NCBI GenBank assembly: GCA_017617805.1
Contig: JAFZVN010000032.1
Location: forward strand, 1 to 47,971
Reading direction: 5' to 3'
DNA length: 47,971 nt
DNA from: Bacteroidaceae bacterium
GTDB lineage: Bacteria > Bacteroidota > Bacteroidia > Bacteroidales > Bacteroidaceae
Translations under genes and position numbers: made by a program
The notes under the pieces: model-generated
What the model saw: the letters and a program-made list of their open reading frames with translations, nothing else
The model's database searches: none
Told to the model about the DNA's origin: nothing
Part shown: positions 40,655-47,971 of the stretch, in pieces
How the letters are laid out: each line of letters starts with the position of its first letter
Numbering within the stretch: position 1 is the stretch's first letter

Positions 40655-41455
40655 TTACGAATCCAACCAGCGTTTGACAGTGGCGACTTTGTCTTTGCTG
40701 ACGATGATTTCCTCGTCGGGGGCGGCAGTCATGTGGATGCGCATCTTGCCAAGGAAATAGGTGGAGAGTTTCTGCACAGCGACGGCGCTGATGATAAATT
40801 GACGGTTCACACGCATAAACCGCTGCGGATCGAGTTGGCTCTCCACTTCTTCGAGCGTCATATTCAGGGTGTGGTATTTGCCCTGAAGGGTGCAGAGGCG
40901 TACCACACCGTCGCGGATGGTGATGTGGCTCACTTCGTTAACGGGGATAATCAAGTATTCATCACTACGATGGGGGATGAGGAAACGCTCACGATAGCGG
41001 ATGGACTGGCTTTTGACTGATTCAAGCAACTGGGCGATGGCATCGGTAGTTGACAATTGATTCATCGTATCTTTAGCACGCTTGGCTTGCCAAGAATTGA
41101 CAGTTGACAGTTTCTGAACTTTTGCAAGTGCGGCATGAAGCTCGTCGCTGTCGATGGGTTTCAGCAGATAGTCAAGGCTGTTGAAGTGGAAGGCTTGCAC
41201 AGCGTATTGGTCATAGGCGGTAGTGAAGATGACGGGAATGGTCTCTGGCACTGTTCGCAACGATTCGAAGCTGAGTCCGTCGCCCAACTGGATGTCGCTC
41301 AGTATCAGGTCAACATCGTTGTGTGCGCCATCAGCAAAGAACGCCTTCACCTCGGCATTGCTGGCACATACGCCAACAATCTCATGCTCGCCTTCAAGCA
41401 TTCTCTTCAGGCGGTCGGCGTTGCTTTGTTCGTCTTCTATAATCAGTATGTTCAT
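40655..41455 (-). CDS. LytTR-family response regulator
   Basis: 266 aa. Receiver domain (1-113) with acidic EDE, phospho-acceptor Asp54 in ILSDIQLGDG, TTAYDQYA and the LKPI lysine. LytTR DNA-binding domain from about 165 (FLIPHRSDEYLIIPVNEVSHI ... FMRVNRQFIIS). The linker has KLSTVNSWQAKRAKDTMNQLSTT, encoded by TTGACAG-type heptads and a CTTGG..CCAAG hairpin, probably a repeat insertion. ATG 41455 is preferred to GTG 41458. Follows the histidine kinase gene by 12 bp; the two form a pair. Confidence 0.94.
   Translation of the reverse strand: MNILIIEDEQSNADRLKRMLEGEHEIVGVCASNAEVKAFFADGAHNDVDLILSDIQLGDGLSFESLRTVPETIPVIFTTAYDQYAVQAFHFNSLDYLLKPIDSDELHAALAKVQKLSTVNSWQAKRAKDTMNQLSTTDAIAQLLESVKSQSIRYRERFLIPHRSDEYLIIPVNEVSHITIRDGVVRLCTLQGKYHTLNMTLEEVESQLDPQRFMRVNRQFIISAVAVQKLSTYFLGKMRIHMTAAPDEEIIVSKDKVATVKRWLDS
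41050..41110. repeat. Heptads and hairpin in the linker of the LytTR regulator gene
   Basis: TTGACAA (41050-41056), then hairpin CTTGGCTTGCCAAG (41081-41094), then TTGACAG twice (41097-41110). The same heptads form the spacer at 20226-20253. Confidence 0.68.
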
Positions 41456-41467
41456 CACTCTTAACTC

Positions 41468-42256
41468 TTAATTCAACAGCGGAATGGTTACACAATACCT
41501 GTTTGGGGTGTCGTTGATGACTACCTTCTGTGACGTCAGCAGACGGTAGCGCTCTGTTATGTTGTGCTGGCCCACCTGGGTGGATTCAGCTGTTGTGATG
41601 GGTTGCTTGGGATTGCTCACGCTGATGCGCTGCCCGTCGCTCGTCACATCAATGATGAGTGGACGTTCCTTGGTGTGCTCGTTGTGCTTGATGGCATTCT
41701 CTATCAGCATTTGCAAGGCGGCTGGTGGCAACTTCCCTTGCAACTTAGCCACATCGGGTGCAATCCTCACTTGGATGCCTTCTCCGAATCGTTGTTGCAG
41801 CAAATCGAGATAGCGTTCGAGAAACGCCAATTCTTCTTGCAGCGTCACCTTATCGTGGTCGAGGTGCGAGAGTGTGTAGCGATATACCTTCGAGAGGTTC
41901 ATGAGGTATGTTGATGCCCTCTTCGGATCTACCTCTATCAGGTCGGCTAAGATGCTGAAGTTGTTGAACACAAAGTGCGGACTCAACTGGTTCTCCAGCG
42001 CCTGCAGACGGAACTTGTCACGCTCCCTCTCGGCCTTCTCTCGCGACCGCCAGTAATAGAGCGTCACCAAGGTTGTCACCAGACAGGTGGCGGTATAGTC
42101 CATCAGCATCATCCATGAAGTCCAGGGCCATCCGTATTGCCACATTTCCCTGAAATCTTCATCAAGAAGCAGCCACACAGCGTAGTAGAACAGCAGTCCT
42201 ATTACTGACAGCCCCAACACCAGGAGCACTCCATGTATAATCTTTTTTATTTTCAT
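41468..42256 (-). CDS. LytS-type sensor histidine kinase
   Basis: 262 aa. Two transmembrane helices (about 8-32 and 46-68) with a short external loop, then the His_kinase domain: ENQLSPHFVFNN with phospho-acceptor His94, and N-box LIENAIKHN; ATPase part to the end. Short loop suggests it senses through the membrane or through a partner. The stop and the gap to the regulator contain two ACTCTTA heptads. Own promoter at 42264-42272. It lies beside the barrel protein gene, which it may help regulate. Confidence 0.93.
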   Translation of the reverse strand: MKIKKIIHGVLLVLGLSVIGLLFYYAVWLLLDEDFREMWQYGWPWTSWMMLMDYTATCLVTTLVTLYYWRSREKAERERDKFRLQALENQLSPHFVFNNFSILADLIEVDPKRASTYLMNLSKVYRYTLSHLDHDKVTLQEELAFLERYLDLLQQRFGEGIQVRIAPDVAKLQGKLPPAALQMLIENAIKHNEHTKERPLIIDVTSDGQRISVSNPKQPITTAESTQVGQHNITERYRLLTSQKVVINDTPNRYCVTIPLLN

Positions 42257-42263
42257 TCCGATT

Positions 42264-42272
42264 GCAAAGTTA
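42264..42272 (-). promoter_or_regulatory. -7 promoter element, histidine kinase/regulator pair
   Basis: TAACTTTGC on the minus strand, 8 bp before the kinase ATG, implying a very short leader. Confidence 0.6.
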
Positions 42273-42359
42273 GTGCAAATCGAGCGAAATACAAAATAAA
42301 TGGATTTATTTTTATTTCCGAGATGCAGCCTAAGTTCGGCGTAGCCAACATATAAAAAG

Positions 42360-42387
42360 TTTAGAGTTTAGAGTTTAGAGTTGAGAG
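42360..42387. repeat. Four TTTAGAG heptads upstream of the histidine kinase
   Basis: TTTAGAG at 42360, 42367 and 42374 plus TTGAGAG at 42381, exactly periodic. It lies between the barrel protein stop and the kinase promoter (gap 42257-42413). Confidence 0.82.
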
Positions 42388-42413
42388 AATTTCGAAAAAA
42401 CTGCACTTCTTTA

Positions 42414-45320
42414 TCACCAATCGCCATGCCAATCACCATATTCGCCTTCCCATTCTTCATCTCGTTTCTTTTCTTTGAGAACGTTTTTTCCGCCCAAGAT
42501 ATTGAATCTGTAGATGAGGCGGAGCATGCCGTACTGATAGATGGCGTTATGGCGCGAGTCGGTGCGCATGAGGGCTGAGATGTTGCGGCTGATGTTGGTT
42601 TGCTGACCCAGGATGTCGTTCATCTCGAACATGACAGTCAAAGCACGACCCTTGAGAAAGGAATGAGCCACCTGCGCATTCCACAACAGTTCGTTGGTGT
42701 TCATCTCGCGTGCAGAATAACCCCGACGGCTGCTCATGCCGATGTCGGTTGACAGGGTTGTGCCCCAGGGAGCAGTCCATTCAAATTCCGCGCCGTAGGA
42801 GAAATCGTAGGTATTCATGTTTCCCATCGGGTTGAGGTCGTTCTTGGCGTGTGAATAATTGAGGAGTCCATTGAGCGAGGCGCTGATCTTATCTGTACGG
42901 TATGAAAATTCGAGTCCAGTATCGAGGCTGATGTTTTTCGTGACGGATTTGATGTCAGCAGTATTGTCATCGCCCGTTGCATTGTTATAGAAACCTACAT
43001 TGTGCGAGTAGTCACCTCCAAAATCCACATCAAGGTTAAAAGCTTTCTCTTTTCCCAGACCTGTGTTGAATCCCACGCCACCTCCACCGTTCCAGTTACC
43101 GTTGATGTTCATCGGCATCGTGGTGCGCACACCCGTTGTATTGTCGTAGGTGGTCTTGTTGTCGATGCTGTTGCGTGTGGCATCAAACCAGAACCATGAG
43201 AAGATGCCTCGTTGCTTTTCAGCATTATAAGTGTCGAAGTCGGCAAAGATGTTGTGCGAGAAGGAGGGTTTCAGTTCTGGATTACCCTTGGTGATGACAA
43301 GCGGGTTGGAGTCATCCTTGATGTCGAGCAGGTTGGTCATGCTGGGCTGGCGTGTCCGTCCGTTATAAAACACATGGAGGTTGGTCTGCTTGTCGAAATG
43401 ATAACGGAGATTGATGCGTGGTGCGATGTTGAACACGCTGCGTGTGATCTCAGGATACGAGTACCCCATGTACTTGTAGTTGAGCGTGGTGCGTTGAGGG
43501 AGAAAGTCAAGTCCGATGCTGAAGTTGTACTTCTCGCGCACCCTGCGGAAACTCAGGTTGATGGCCTGGTTGTAGTTGCGGTATTCAGAGAATTGGCTCA
43601 GACGATTGGCAATGGAATCTGTGCCATTGAGCACATGATTCATTTCGTCCATAAAGTGCAGCACAGCATTGATGTTGTATCTGTTGTTCGCCATGCTTTG
43701 CGACAAAGTCTTAAAAGCATCGCTATCGTAGATATAGGCGCGACGATCGTTCTTGCTGTAGCTGTAGTTGTAGCTGTAGCTCATTTGCAGGTAGGTCCTG
43801 TCGGCAATCGGTTCGCTGTAGGTCATCTGCCCCTGTACTCCGTAGTTCTTGGTTGGGGTGTTGTAGTATCGGTTGTTCTGTTGGTCAGAGCCCAATGTAT
43901 TGTAGGTGATGTTGGCAGCAGACAACTGCTCGCTCTTGCCGTCGCTATAGTTTCCGCTGACACGCAGGGTGAGGTTACGCCCTTTGCTGTTCAGCTTGCG
44001 ATTGGCCTGCAGTTCTCCGCTGAAGTCTCCATTGGTGCTATTGCTTATGTTGCGATTGGTGTTGGTATTGACCACGATGTCCGCCAGCTTATGGAGGAGG
44101 GTGTCGTTAGGGTCTTCGCTATAGGAGCCTGATGCGCTGTACCCCCTTCCCCTGTTGCGCGAATAGGTGAAGTTGGGACGGAAGATGATGTTGGTCATCG
44201 TGTCGGGCTTCCATTCCAGACGGAAATTGCTGGACACACGCTGGTTCGACGTGAAGTTCTTACTGTAATCATTGTTGAATTTGGCTAATGGAGCATTGAA
44301 GTATTCAGTAGAGGAGGTGTTCTCGTTGTCGCTGCCATCATAGCGATAGCGCACGCTACCCCCTGTCTCCAACTTGGGCTTGGCTGTGGCGAAGTTGCCA
44401 CCCACTTCCTTGCTGCTGCGCAGACCCTGTTCGCCCCAGCTGCCCCAGCGACCGCCTCCACCTCCGAAGCCCATATCTGACACGTTGTTGGCACTACCCA
44501 ACACGGTGGCTTGGAAGTCATCGTTGAAATGGTTCACATTGAAGCGCTCAGCATATCGCTTCTCCGTTCCTGCACCCAGGTTCACGTTGCCGACCCATCC
44601 ATTCTTCATTCCTTCTTTCACCGTCAGGTCGAGCACCGTCTCCTCCTCACCATCGTCAATGCCTGTCACACGCGAGAGGTCGCTCTTCCTGTTGTAGGTC
44701 TTCAGCTTGTCTATCATCTCCGTGGGGATGTTCTTCATCGCCACCTCCTTGTCGTTCAGGAAGAACTCCTTGCCATCAACCAGTATTTTGTTGACCGTCT
44801 TTCCGTTAATCTTGATGTTACCCTCCTTATCCACCTTTGCACCAGGCAACTGCTTCACCAGTGCCTCCAGTGTCGATCCTTCGGGCACACGATAGGCGGC
44901 TGCATTATACACCAGCGAGTCGCCTGATACCGACACCTTGGCGGCATTAGCGGTCACTTGGGCTGCATTCAGCAGAATGGCATCTGACGCCATCGTGATG
45001 TACCCCAGATTCACATTCCCCTTCTTCTGGGTGTTCAGATTCACATCGACATACTTCGTGACATAGCCGACGAACGAAATCTTCAAGGTGTACTCTCCCT
45101 TCTTCACATTCTTGAAGGTGAACTCACCTTGAGTTCCAGTTGTTGTGCCCTCCACGAACGAACTGTCAGGCAGGGCAAGCAACTGCATGGTGGCAGCCAC
45201 GACAGCTTCACCCGTTTCTTTCTCAATCACAGAACCGTTCACCTGAAACGTCTTCTGTGCCATCATGCCGACACATGACAACAGCGTCATGGCGACCATC
45301 AAAAAGATTTTCTTCTTCAT
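42414..45320 (-). CDS. Outer-membrane beta-barrel protein, TonB-receptor-like
   Basis: 968 aa. Signal peptide about 1-21 (VGMMAQ). Carboxypeptidase-regulatory-like beta-sandwich at 25-110 (VNGSVIEKETGEAVVAATMQL ... GEYTLKISFVGY); plug-like part 115-230 (LVKQLPGAKVDKEGNIKINGKTV, KILVDGKEFF); then a large barrel of the OMP_b-brl_3 kind. A Gly-rich loop (GFGGGGGRWGSWGEQG) sits near residue 290. The C-terminus is unusually acidic/aromatic (EEWEGEYGDWHGDW). Ligand unknown; no SusD-like partner is nearby. Promoter at 45339-45347; LytTR kinase and regulator follow on the same strand. Confidence 0.9.
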   Translation of the reverse strand: MKKKIFLMVAMTLLSCVGMMAQKTFQVNGSVIEKETGEAVVAATMQLLALPDSSFVEGTTTGTQGEFTFKNVKKGEYTLKISFVGYVTKYVDVNLNTQKKGNVNLGYITMASDAILLNAAQVTANAAKVSVSGDSLVYNAAAYRVPEGSTLEALVKQLPGAKVDKEGNIKINGKTVNKILVDGKEFFLNDKEVAMKNIPTEMIDKLKTYNRKSDLSRVTGIDDGEEETVLDLTVKEGMKNGWVGNVNLGAGTEKRYAERFNVNHFNDDFQATVLGSANNVSDMGFGGGGGRWGSWGEQGLRSSKEVGGNFATAKPKLETGGSVRYRYDGSDNENTSSTEYFNAPLAKFNNDYSKNFTSNQRVSSNFRLEWKPDTMTNIIFRPNFTYSRNRGRGYSASGSYSEDPNDTLLHKLADIVVNTNTNRNISNSTNGDFSGELQANRKLNSKGRNLTLRVSGNYSDGKSEQLSAANITYNTLGSDQQNNRYYNTPTKNYGVQGQMTYSEPIADRTYLQMSYSYNYSYSKNDRRAYIYDSDAFKTLSQSMANNRYNINAVLHFMDEMNHVLNGTDSIANRLSQFSEYRNYNQAINLSFRRVREKYNFSIGLDFLPQRTTLNYKYMGYSYPEITRSVFNIAPRINLRYHFDKQTNLHVFYNGRTRQPSMTNLLDIKDDSNPLVITKGNPELKPSFSHNIFADFDTYNAEKQRGIFSWFWFDATRNSIDNKTTYDNTTGVRTTMPMNINGNWNGGGGVGFNTGLGKEKAFNLDVDFGGDYSHNVGFYNNATGDDNTADIKSVTKNISLDTGLEFSYRTDKISASLNGLLNYSHAKNDLNPMGNMNTYDFSYGAEFEWTAPWGTTLSTDIGMSSRRGYSAREMNTNELLWNAQVAHSFLKGRALTVMFEMNDILGQQTNISRNISALMRTDSRHNAIYQYGMLRLIYRFNILGGKNVLKEKKRDEEWEGEYGDWHGDW

Positions 45321-45338
45321 ATCTTCGCGTTTTTGGCT

Positions 45339-45347
45339 GCAAAATTA
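45339..45347 (-). promoter_or_regulatory. -7 promoter element, outer-membrane barrel gene
   Basis: TAATTTTGC on the minus strand, 19 bp upstream of the start. Confidence 0.6.
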
Positions 45348-45454
45348 CCACCTTGTCGTGCGAAATAAAAGAAGGAAATAGGTGAAACGGGAAAAAACGG
45401 CGGTGAACTTAACGTGGGCTACCGTTGATAATCAATATGTTTATTGGAGAAGGC

Positions 45455-45883
45455 TTACAGCTCAATGTATTCCTTGGGCTTGAAATTGTCCTCCATGCAC
45501 CACACATGAGCCTTGCCATGCTGCATGCGGAACACCTGTAGGAATCCGAAGAATGCCTCGTCGCCTTGCTGCTCTCTCCAAGGTTGCAGGAACTTGCGTG
45601 AGGGATGATTGACGATTTCCTCCTTCAGCGCCATGTCCTCCACAAGTTCAAACTTTCCCTCCACTCTCACCTGATACTTGCCACAGGCGAAGCACACCTC
45701 AGAGCGAGGGTCTGCCACCAGCTGACGATACAGGTCTTTGGTTACGCCAGTATGGAACACAATGCCGTCGGCATCAGCCTTAAACATCAGGATAGCTCGT
45801 ACATGTGGCTGTCCATTCGCATTCGTTGCAACGTACATCACAGGATGTTCGTTCATCATCTTGAAAAGTTCTTCTTTTGTCAT
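45455..45883 (-). CDS. Pyridoxamine 5'-phosphate oxidase-like FMN-binding protein
   Basis: 142 aa split-barrel protein. MYVATNANGQPHVRAILMFKADADGIVFHTG and RSEVCFACGKYQVRVEG match the PNPOx-like family, which binds FMN or F420-like cofactors; exact reaction unknown. ATG 45883 is preferred because the -7 element at 45909-45917 lies between it and the more upstream codon at 45940. Single gene. Confidence 0.87.
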   Translation of the reverse strand: MTKEELFKMMNEHPVMYVATNANGQPHVRAILMFKADADGIVFHTGVTKDLYRQLVADPRSEVCFACGKYQVRVEGKFELVEDMALKEEIVNHPSRKFLQPWREQQGDEAFFGFLQVFRMQHGKAHVWCMEDNFKPKEYIEL

Positions 45884-45908
45884 ATTCTTTTTGTTTTCAA
45901 ATTCGTTT

Positions 45909-45917
45909 GCAAAATTA
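45909..45917 (-). promoter_or_regulatory. -7 promoter element, PNPOx-like gene
   Basis: TAATTTTGC on the minus strand, 26 bp before ATG 45883. It decides the start. Confidence 0.62.
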
Positions 45918-45990
45918 CAACTTATCTTGCTTTTCTGCAAATATCTGGGATAATCTGCATGGTTTTGTGACGAATGGATTGGCCGTTATT

Positions 45991-46437
45991 TCATTTTTCC
46001 ATATAAACCCAAGTCAATCCTGGTCCGATAACCTCACTCTTGTAGGGTTTGAACCCTTCACGCAGATAGAATTCGTATGGAGGTCTTACTTGCTGACAAG
46101 TACAGAGCCAGGCTCGGTTATGCGGAAGACGTGATTGAATCTCTCGGAACAGTTGTTTGCCGATGCCTTTTTGTTGATACTCAGGCAACACCATCAGGCG
46201 GCCTATGTATAGGGAGCCATCTGTCACGTTTCCATTAACGGAACCAATGATAACCCCCTCTTGGTTTTGCACTTTTAACGTAGTACACCCTTCAAATTCT
46301 TCGTAAGCATGTTCCAATGATTCAGTCAAGACTGGAGCATCTTTCCAATCCAGTTCCTCGCACAGAGGACCAAAAGCCTTGCGCTGCAAGTCGAGCAGAG
46401 CAGGAACATCCTGTTTTGTTGCAAGTTCTATTTTCAT
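45991..46437 (-). CDS. GNAT-family N-acetyltransferase
   Basis: 148 aa. Acetyl-CoA site IGRLMVLPEYQQKGIGKQLF (motif A) and the C-terminal FYLREGFKPYKSE strand pair identify the fold; acceptor unknown. ATG overlaps the stop of the upstream flavoprotein gene by 4 nt, and it is the last gene of a leftward operon. Confidence 0.92.
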   Translation of the reverse strand: MKIELATKQDVPALLDLQRKAFGPLCEELDWKDAPVLTESLEHAYEEFEGCTTLKVQNQEGVIIGSVNGNVTDGSLYIGRLMVLPEYQQKGIGKQLFREIQSRLPHNRAWLCTCQQVRPPYEFYLREGFKPYKSEVIGPGLTWVYMEK

Positions 46438-46964
46438 ATTGAACTACCAAATTTGTATGCTTCATCCAACGCATTGGTGCCTTTAATATCGCCCTTGTCT
46501 TTGACACCTCTGACAAGCACCTTGCCAGCATCATCAATATCAAAGAACTTCAAGCAGAGATTGTATTCCGTCAGAATGGCATCAAACAATTCTGGCAGCG
46601 AAGCGGCACCAACGAGTAGTAATGCCATCTTTTTGATGTGGAACGAGTCGCGAATGGGATTATGGAATCTGTCGATAACGGCTTTCAACTGTGCGCTGAT
46701 GCTGTAGAAATACACGGGCGAGGCAATGACAAGCATATCTGCCTGATGCATCTTTTCATAGATCATAGGCATATCGTCTTTCTGAGCACAGACACCATTA
46801 CTCTTAAAGCATGCGTTGCATCCCAAACACGGATTCACTATATAATCACGTACAGATACAATCTCCACATGATTATTCGCTGAAGCTCCTTTGGCAAAAG
46901 CTTCAGCCAATAATTCTGTATTGCCACCCTTACGTGGGCTTCCGGATAAAATCAGTATGTTCAT
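46434..46964 (-). CDS. NADPH-dependent FMN reductase / iron-sulfur flavoprotein
   Basis: 176 aa flavodoxin-like protein: GSPRKGGNTELL phosphate loop, CLGCNACFKSNGVC (Cx2Cx2Cx6C), ASPVYFYSISAQLKAVIDR. Distant relative of the protein at 39796-40368. It overlaps the CDP-alcohol transferase gene upstream and the GNAT gene downstream by 4 nt each. Confidence 0.91.
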   Translation of the reverse strand: MNILILSGSPRKGGNTELLAEAFAKGASANNHVEIVSVRDYIVNPCLGCNACFKSNGVCAQKDDMPMIYEKMHQADMLVIASPVYFYSISAQLKAVIDRFHNPIRDSFHIKKMALLLVGAASLPELFDAILTEYNLCLKFFDIDDAGKVLVRGVKDKGDIKGTNALDEAYKFGSSI

Positions 46965-47467
46965 AATCTATTTCTTGATTTGCTACGAATAAAATGCCCT
47001 TCTTGTATGGCAGCGAAGAGAGCGATGCAAGCAACGCCCCATGCAACAGGGATGAAGTATGACTGTCCGAGTGTCATCATGCCGATAAAGAGCAGAAAGC
47101 CTGTCAATTTGTTGGCCTTGGTGTGTAGGAATACAATCTTGTGTTTTACCACATACGAACTGATGGTATTAACGATTTTCATCAGTGCGATAAGTCCTAT
47201 CATCACCCACAGCGCAACAGGTAGCTTCAACCACGGAAACAACTTATATCCTACTGCTAAGACAAACACGAAATCAGCCAAGCTATCCAATCTGGCTCCG
47301 AATTTACTCTCCACACCCCATCGCCTTGCCAGAAAACCGTCGAGCATATCAGTCGTACCAGCTATCACGTAGAGCACCCAGAAGGGCACAGTCATGGCAT
47401 CCACCAAAAGTAGAGGCAGACATAATATAATTCTCGACACAGACAGGAGATCAGGGACTTGCTTCAT
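46961..47467 (-). CDS. CDP-alcohol phosphatidyltransferase family protein
   Basis: 168 aa, five to six membrane helices. The family motif DGx2ARx8Gx3Dx3D is complete in DGFLARRWGVESKFGARLDSLAD. Such enzymes join a CDP-linked lipid or alcohol to an acceptor at the inner membrane; which phospholipid is made is not clear. 4-nt overlaps with both neighbours. Confidence 0.9.
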   Translation of the reverse strand: MKQVPDLLSVSRIILCLPLLLVDAMTVPFWVLYVIAGTTDMLDGFLARRWGVESKFGARLDSLADFVFVLAVGYKLFPWLKLPVALWVMIGLIALMKIVNTISSYVVKHKIVFLHTKANKLTGFLLFIGMMTLGQSYFIPVAWGVACIALFAAIQEGHFIRSKSRNRL

Positions 47468-47856
47468 CTTTTAAGGCCGGGATAATAGCACCATGCGATA
47501 AAGGCAGGAATGACGGATGAGATACATTGAAGCCAGTTGAAATCCACTACACAAGCCCAGCCTCCTGCCAATGCTCGAAGGCTGTAGAGTACGATGATAA
47601 CGAGAATAGCCGTGCGAGTCAATGGAAGCCTTCGGATATCGCCTGTAGCTGAGAGGGCATAGAGTCCTGCTAAGGCGAAGGCAAAGGCGAGGGCGATTGT
47701 CAGAGCATAAAGCATCCAGACATGACCAAACACCATTTTATGCATCACGTCTTTGATACCGTAAGCGTCAAATGCCTCATCTAAAGCAAAGAGACAGCCG
47801 ATATGGCCTATGGCTATGATAAAGTGGAGAATAGCTCCGAGTCGTAATCTTTTCAT
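47464..47856 (-). CDS. Small four-helix membrane protein of unknown function
   Basis: 130 aa with four predicted transmembrane helices (about 8-26, 42-66, 80-98, 105-125). No family recognised. Starts with ATG at 47854-47856, 6 bp after the VOC gene stop, and overlaps the CDP-alcohol transferase gene by 4 nt. Confidence 0.8.
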   Translation of the reverse strand: MKRLRLGAILHFIIAIGHIGCLFALDEAFDAYGIKDVMHKMVFGHVWMLYALTIALAFAFALAGLYALSATGDIRRLPLTRTAILVIIVLYSLRALAGGWACVVDFNWLQCISSVIPAFIAWCYYPGLKR

Positions 47857-47862
47857 TGTTTA

Positions 47863-47971
47863 TTATTCATTAAACGATCCTATTTCTATGAGGTTTCCGT
47901 CAGGGTCGGCCACATAGCAAGTGCGCTGTCCCCAAGGTTCTGTAGTTGGAGGAAGGACCGACTTTGCGCCA
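47863..47971 (-). CDS. VOC (glyoxalase/bleomycin-resistance) family protein, C-terminal part
   Basis: Partial; the start lies beyond the window end. The visible 35 residues end in EPWGQRTCYVADPDGNLIEIGSFNE, the typical last strand pair of VOC domains, with a metal-binding Glu in LIEIG. First visible gene of the leftward operon. Confidence 0.87.
   Translation of the reverse strand, partial: GAKSVLPPTTEPWGQRTCYVADPDGNLIEIGSFNE

Overview
The window looks like a Bacteroidales chromosome, most likely Prevotellaceae. Promoters fit the Bacteroidetes form TTTG-N19-23-TAnnTTTG, mostly seen as TACCTTTGC or TATCTTTGC. Shine-Dalgarno sequences are weak. The contents are also typical: DUF5107 and YARHG proteins, a C10 protease, GH97 and GH51 enzymes, a TlpA-like lipoprotein, a LytTR two-component pair and an outer-membrane barrel of the TonB-receptor type. 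I see no tRNA, rRNA, CRISPR array or intact insertion sequence.

Layout. 0.1-4.9 kb: leftward sugar porter and DUF5107/TPR protein. 5.0-8.4 kb: mfd. 8.6-9.9 kb: coiled-coil protein coupled to a PrsW-type membrane protease. 10.1-12.6 kb: mtaB and a GT2 glycosyltransferase. 12.9-18.1 kb: three coupled envelope genes (repeat-bearing membrane protein, zinc peptidase/propeller/barrel protein, second PrsW-like protease). 18.1-21.2 kb, leftward: a membrane coiled-coil protein, rpe and a short comEC. 21.3-25.5 kb: DHH phosphoesterase, GH97 and a secreted nucleoside-hydrolase-like protein. 25.7-29.0 kb: divergent aroB and recG. 29.1-33.4 kb: YARHG protein, GH51 arabinofuranosidase and a type-B carboxylesterase. 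33.6-40.6 kb, rightward: C10 protease, glycerate kinase, TlpA-like lipoprotein, alpha/beta hydrolase, flavoprotein and a zinc-ribbon protein. 40.7-45.3 kb, leftward: large outer-membrane barrel protein and a LytTR histidine kinase/regulator pair. 45.5-48.0 kb, leftward: FMN-binding protein and a tightly overlapping operon (VOC, membrane protein, CDP-alcohol transferase, flavoprotein, GNAT), cut by the window edge.

The most unusual signal is a set of small repeat elements, both between genes and in frame inside conserved genes. They combine inverted-repeat arms, runs of degenerate 7-8 bp units and, in several copies, a CCATCCGGATGG palindrome. In-frame copies are seen in mfd, recG, mtaB, the sugar porter, the DUF5107 gene, the GT2 gene and the LytTR regulator. 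Unrelated proteins share short peptides because of them: LPITGE in Mfd and the DUF5107 protein, KTLSV in the DUF5107 protein and the GT2. mtaB and the GT2 gene both end inside tandem repeats. The pattern resembles protein-coding palindromic elements such as those of Rickettsia, but the units differ. Whether this family has been described cannot be judged from sequence alone.

The second candidate is the three-gene envelope cassette at 12.9-18.1 kb. Start-stop overlaps join a coiled-coil/hexapeptide-repeat membrane protein, a predicted outer-membrane zinc peptidase and a PrsW-like intramembrane protease. A second PrsW-like pair lies 3 kb away, so a proteolytic envelope-signalling role is a reasonable but untested guess.
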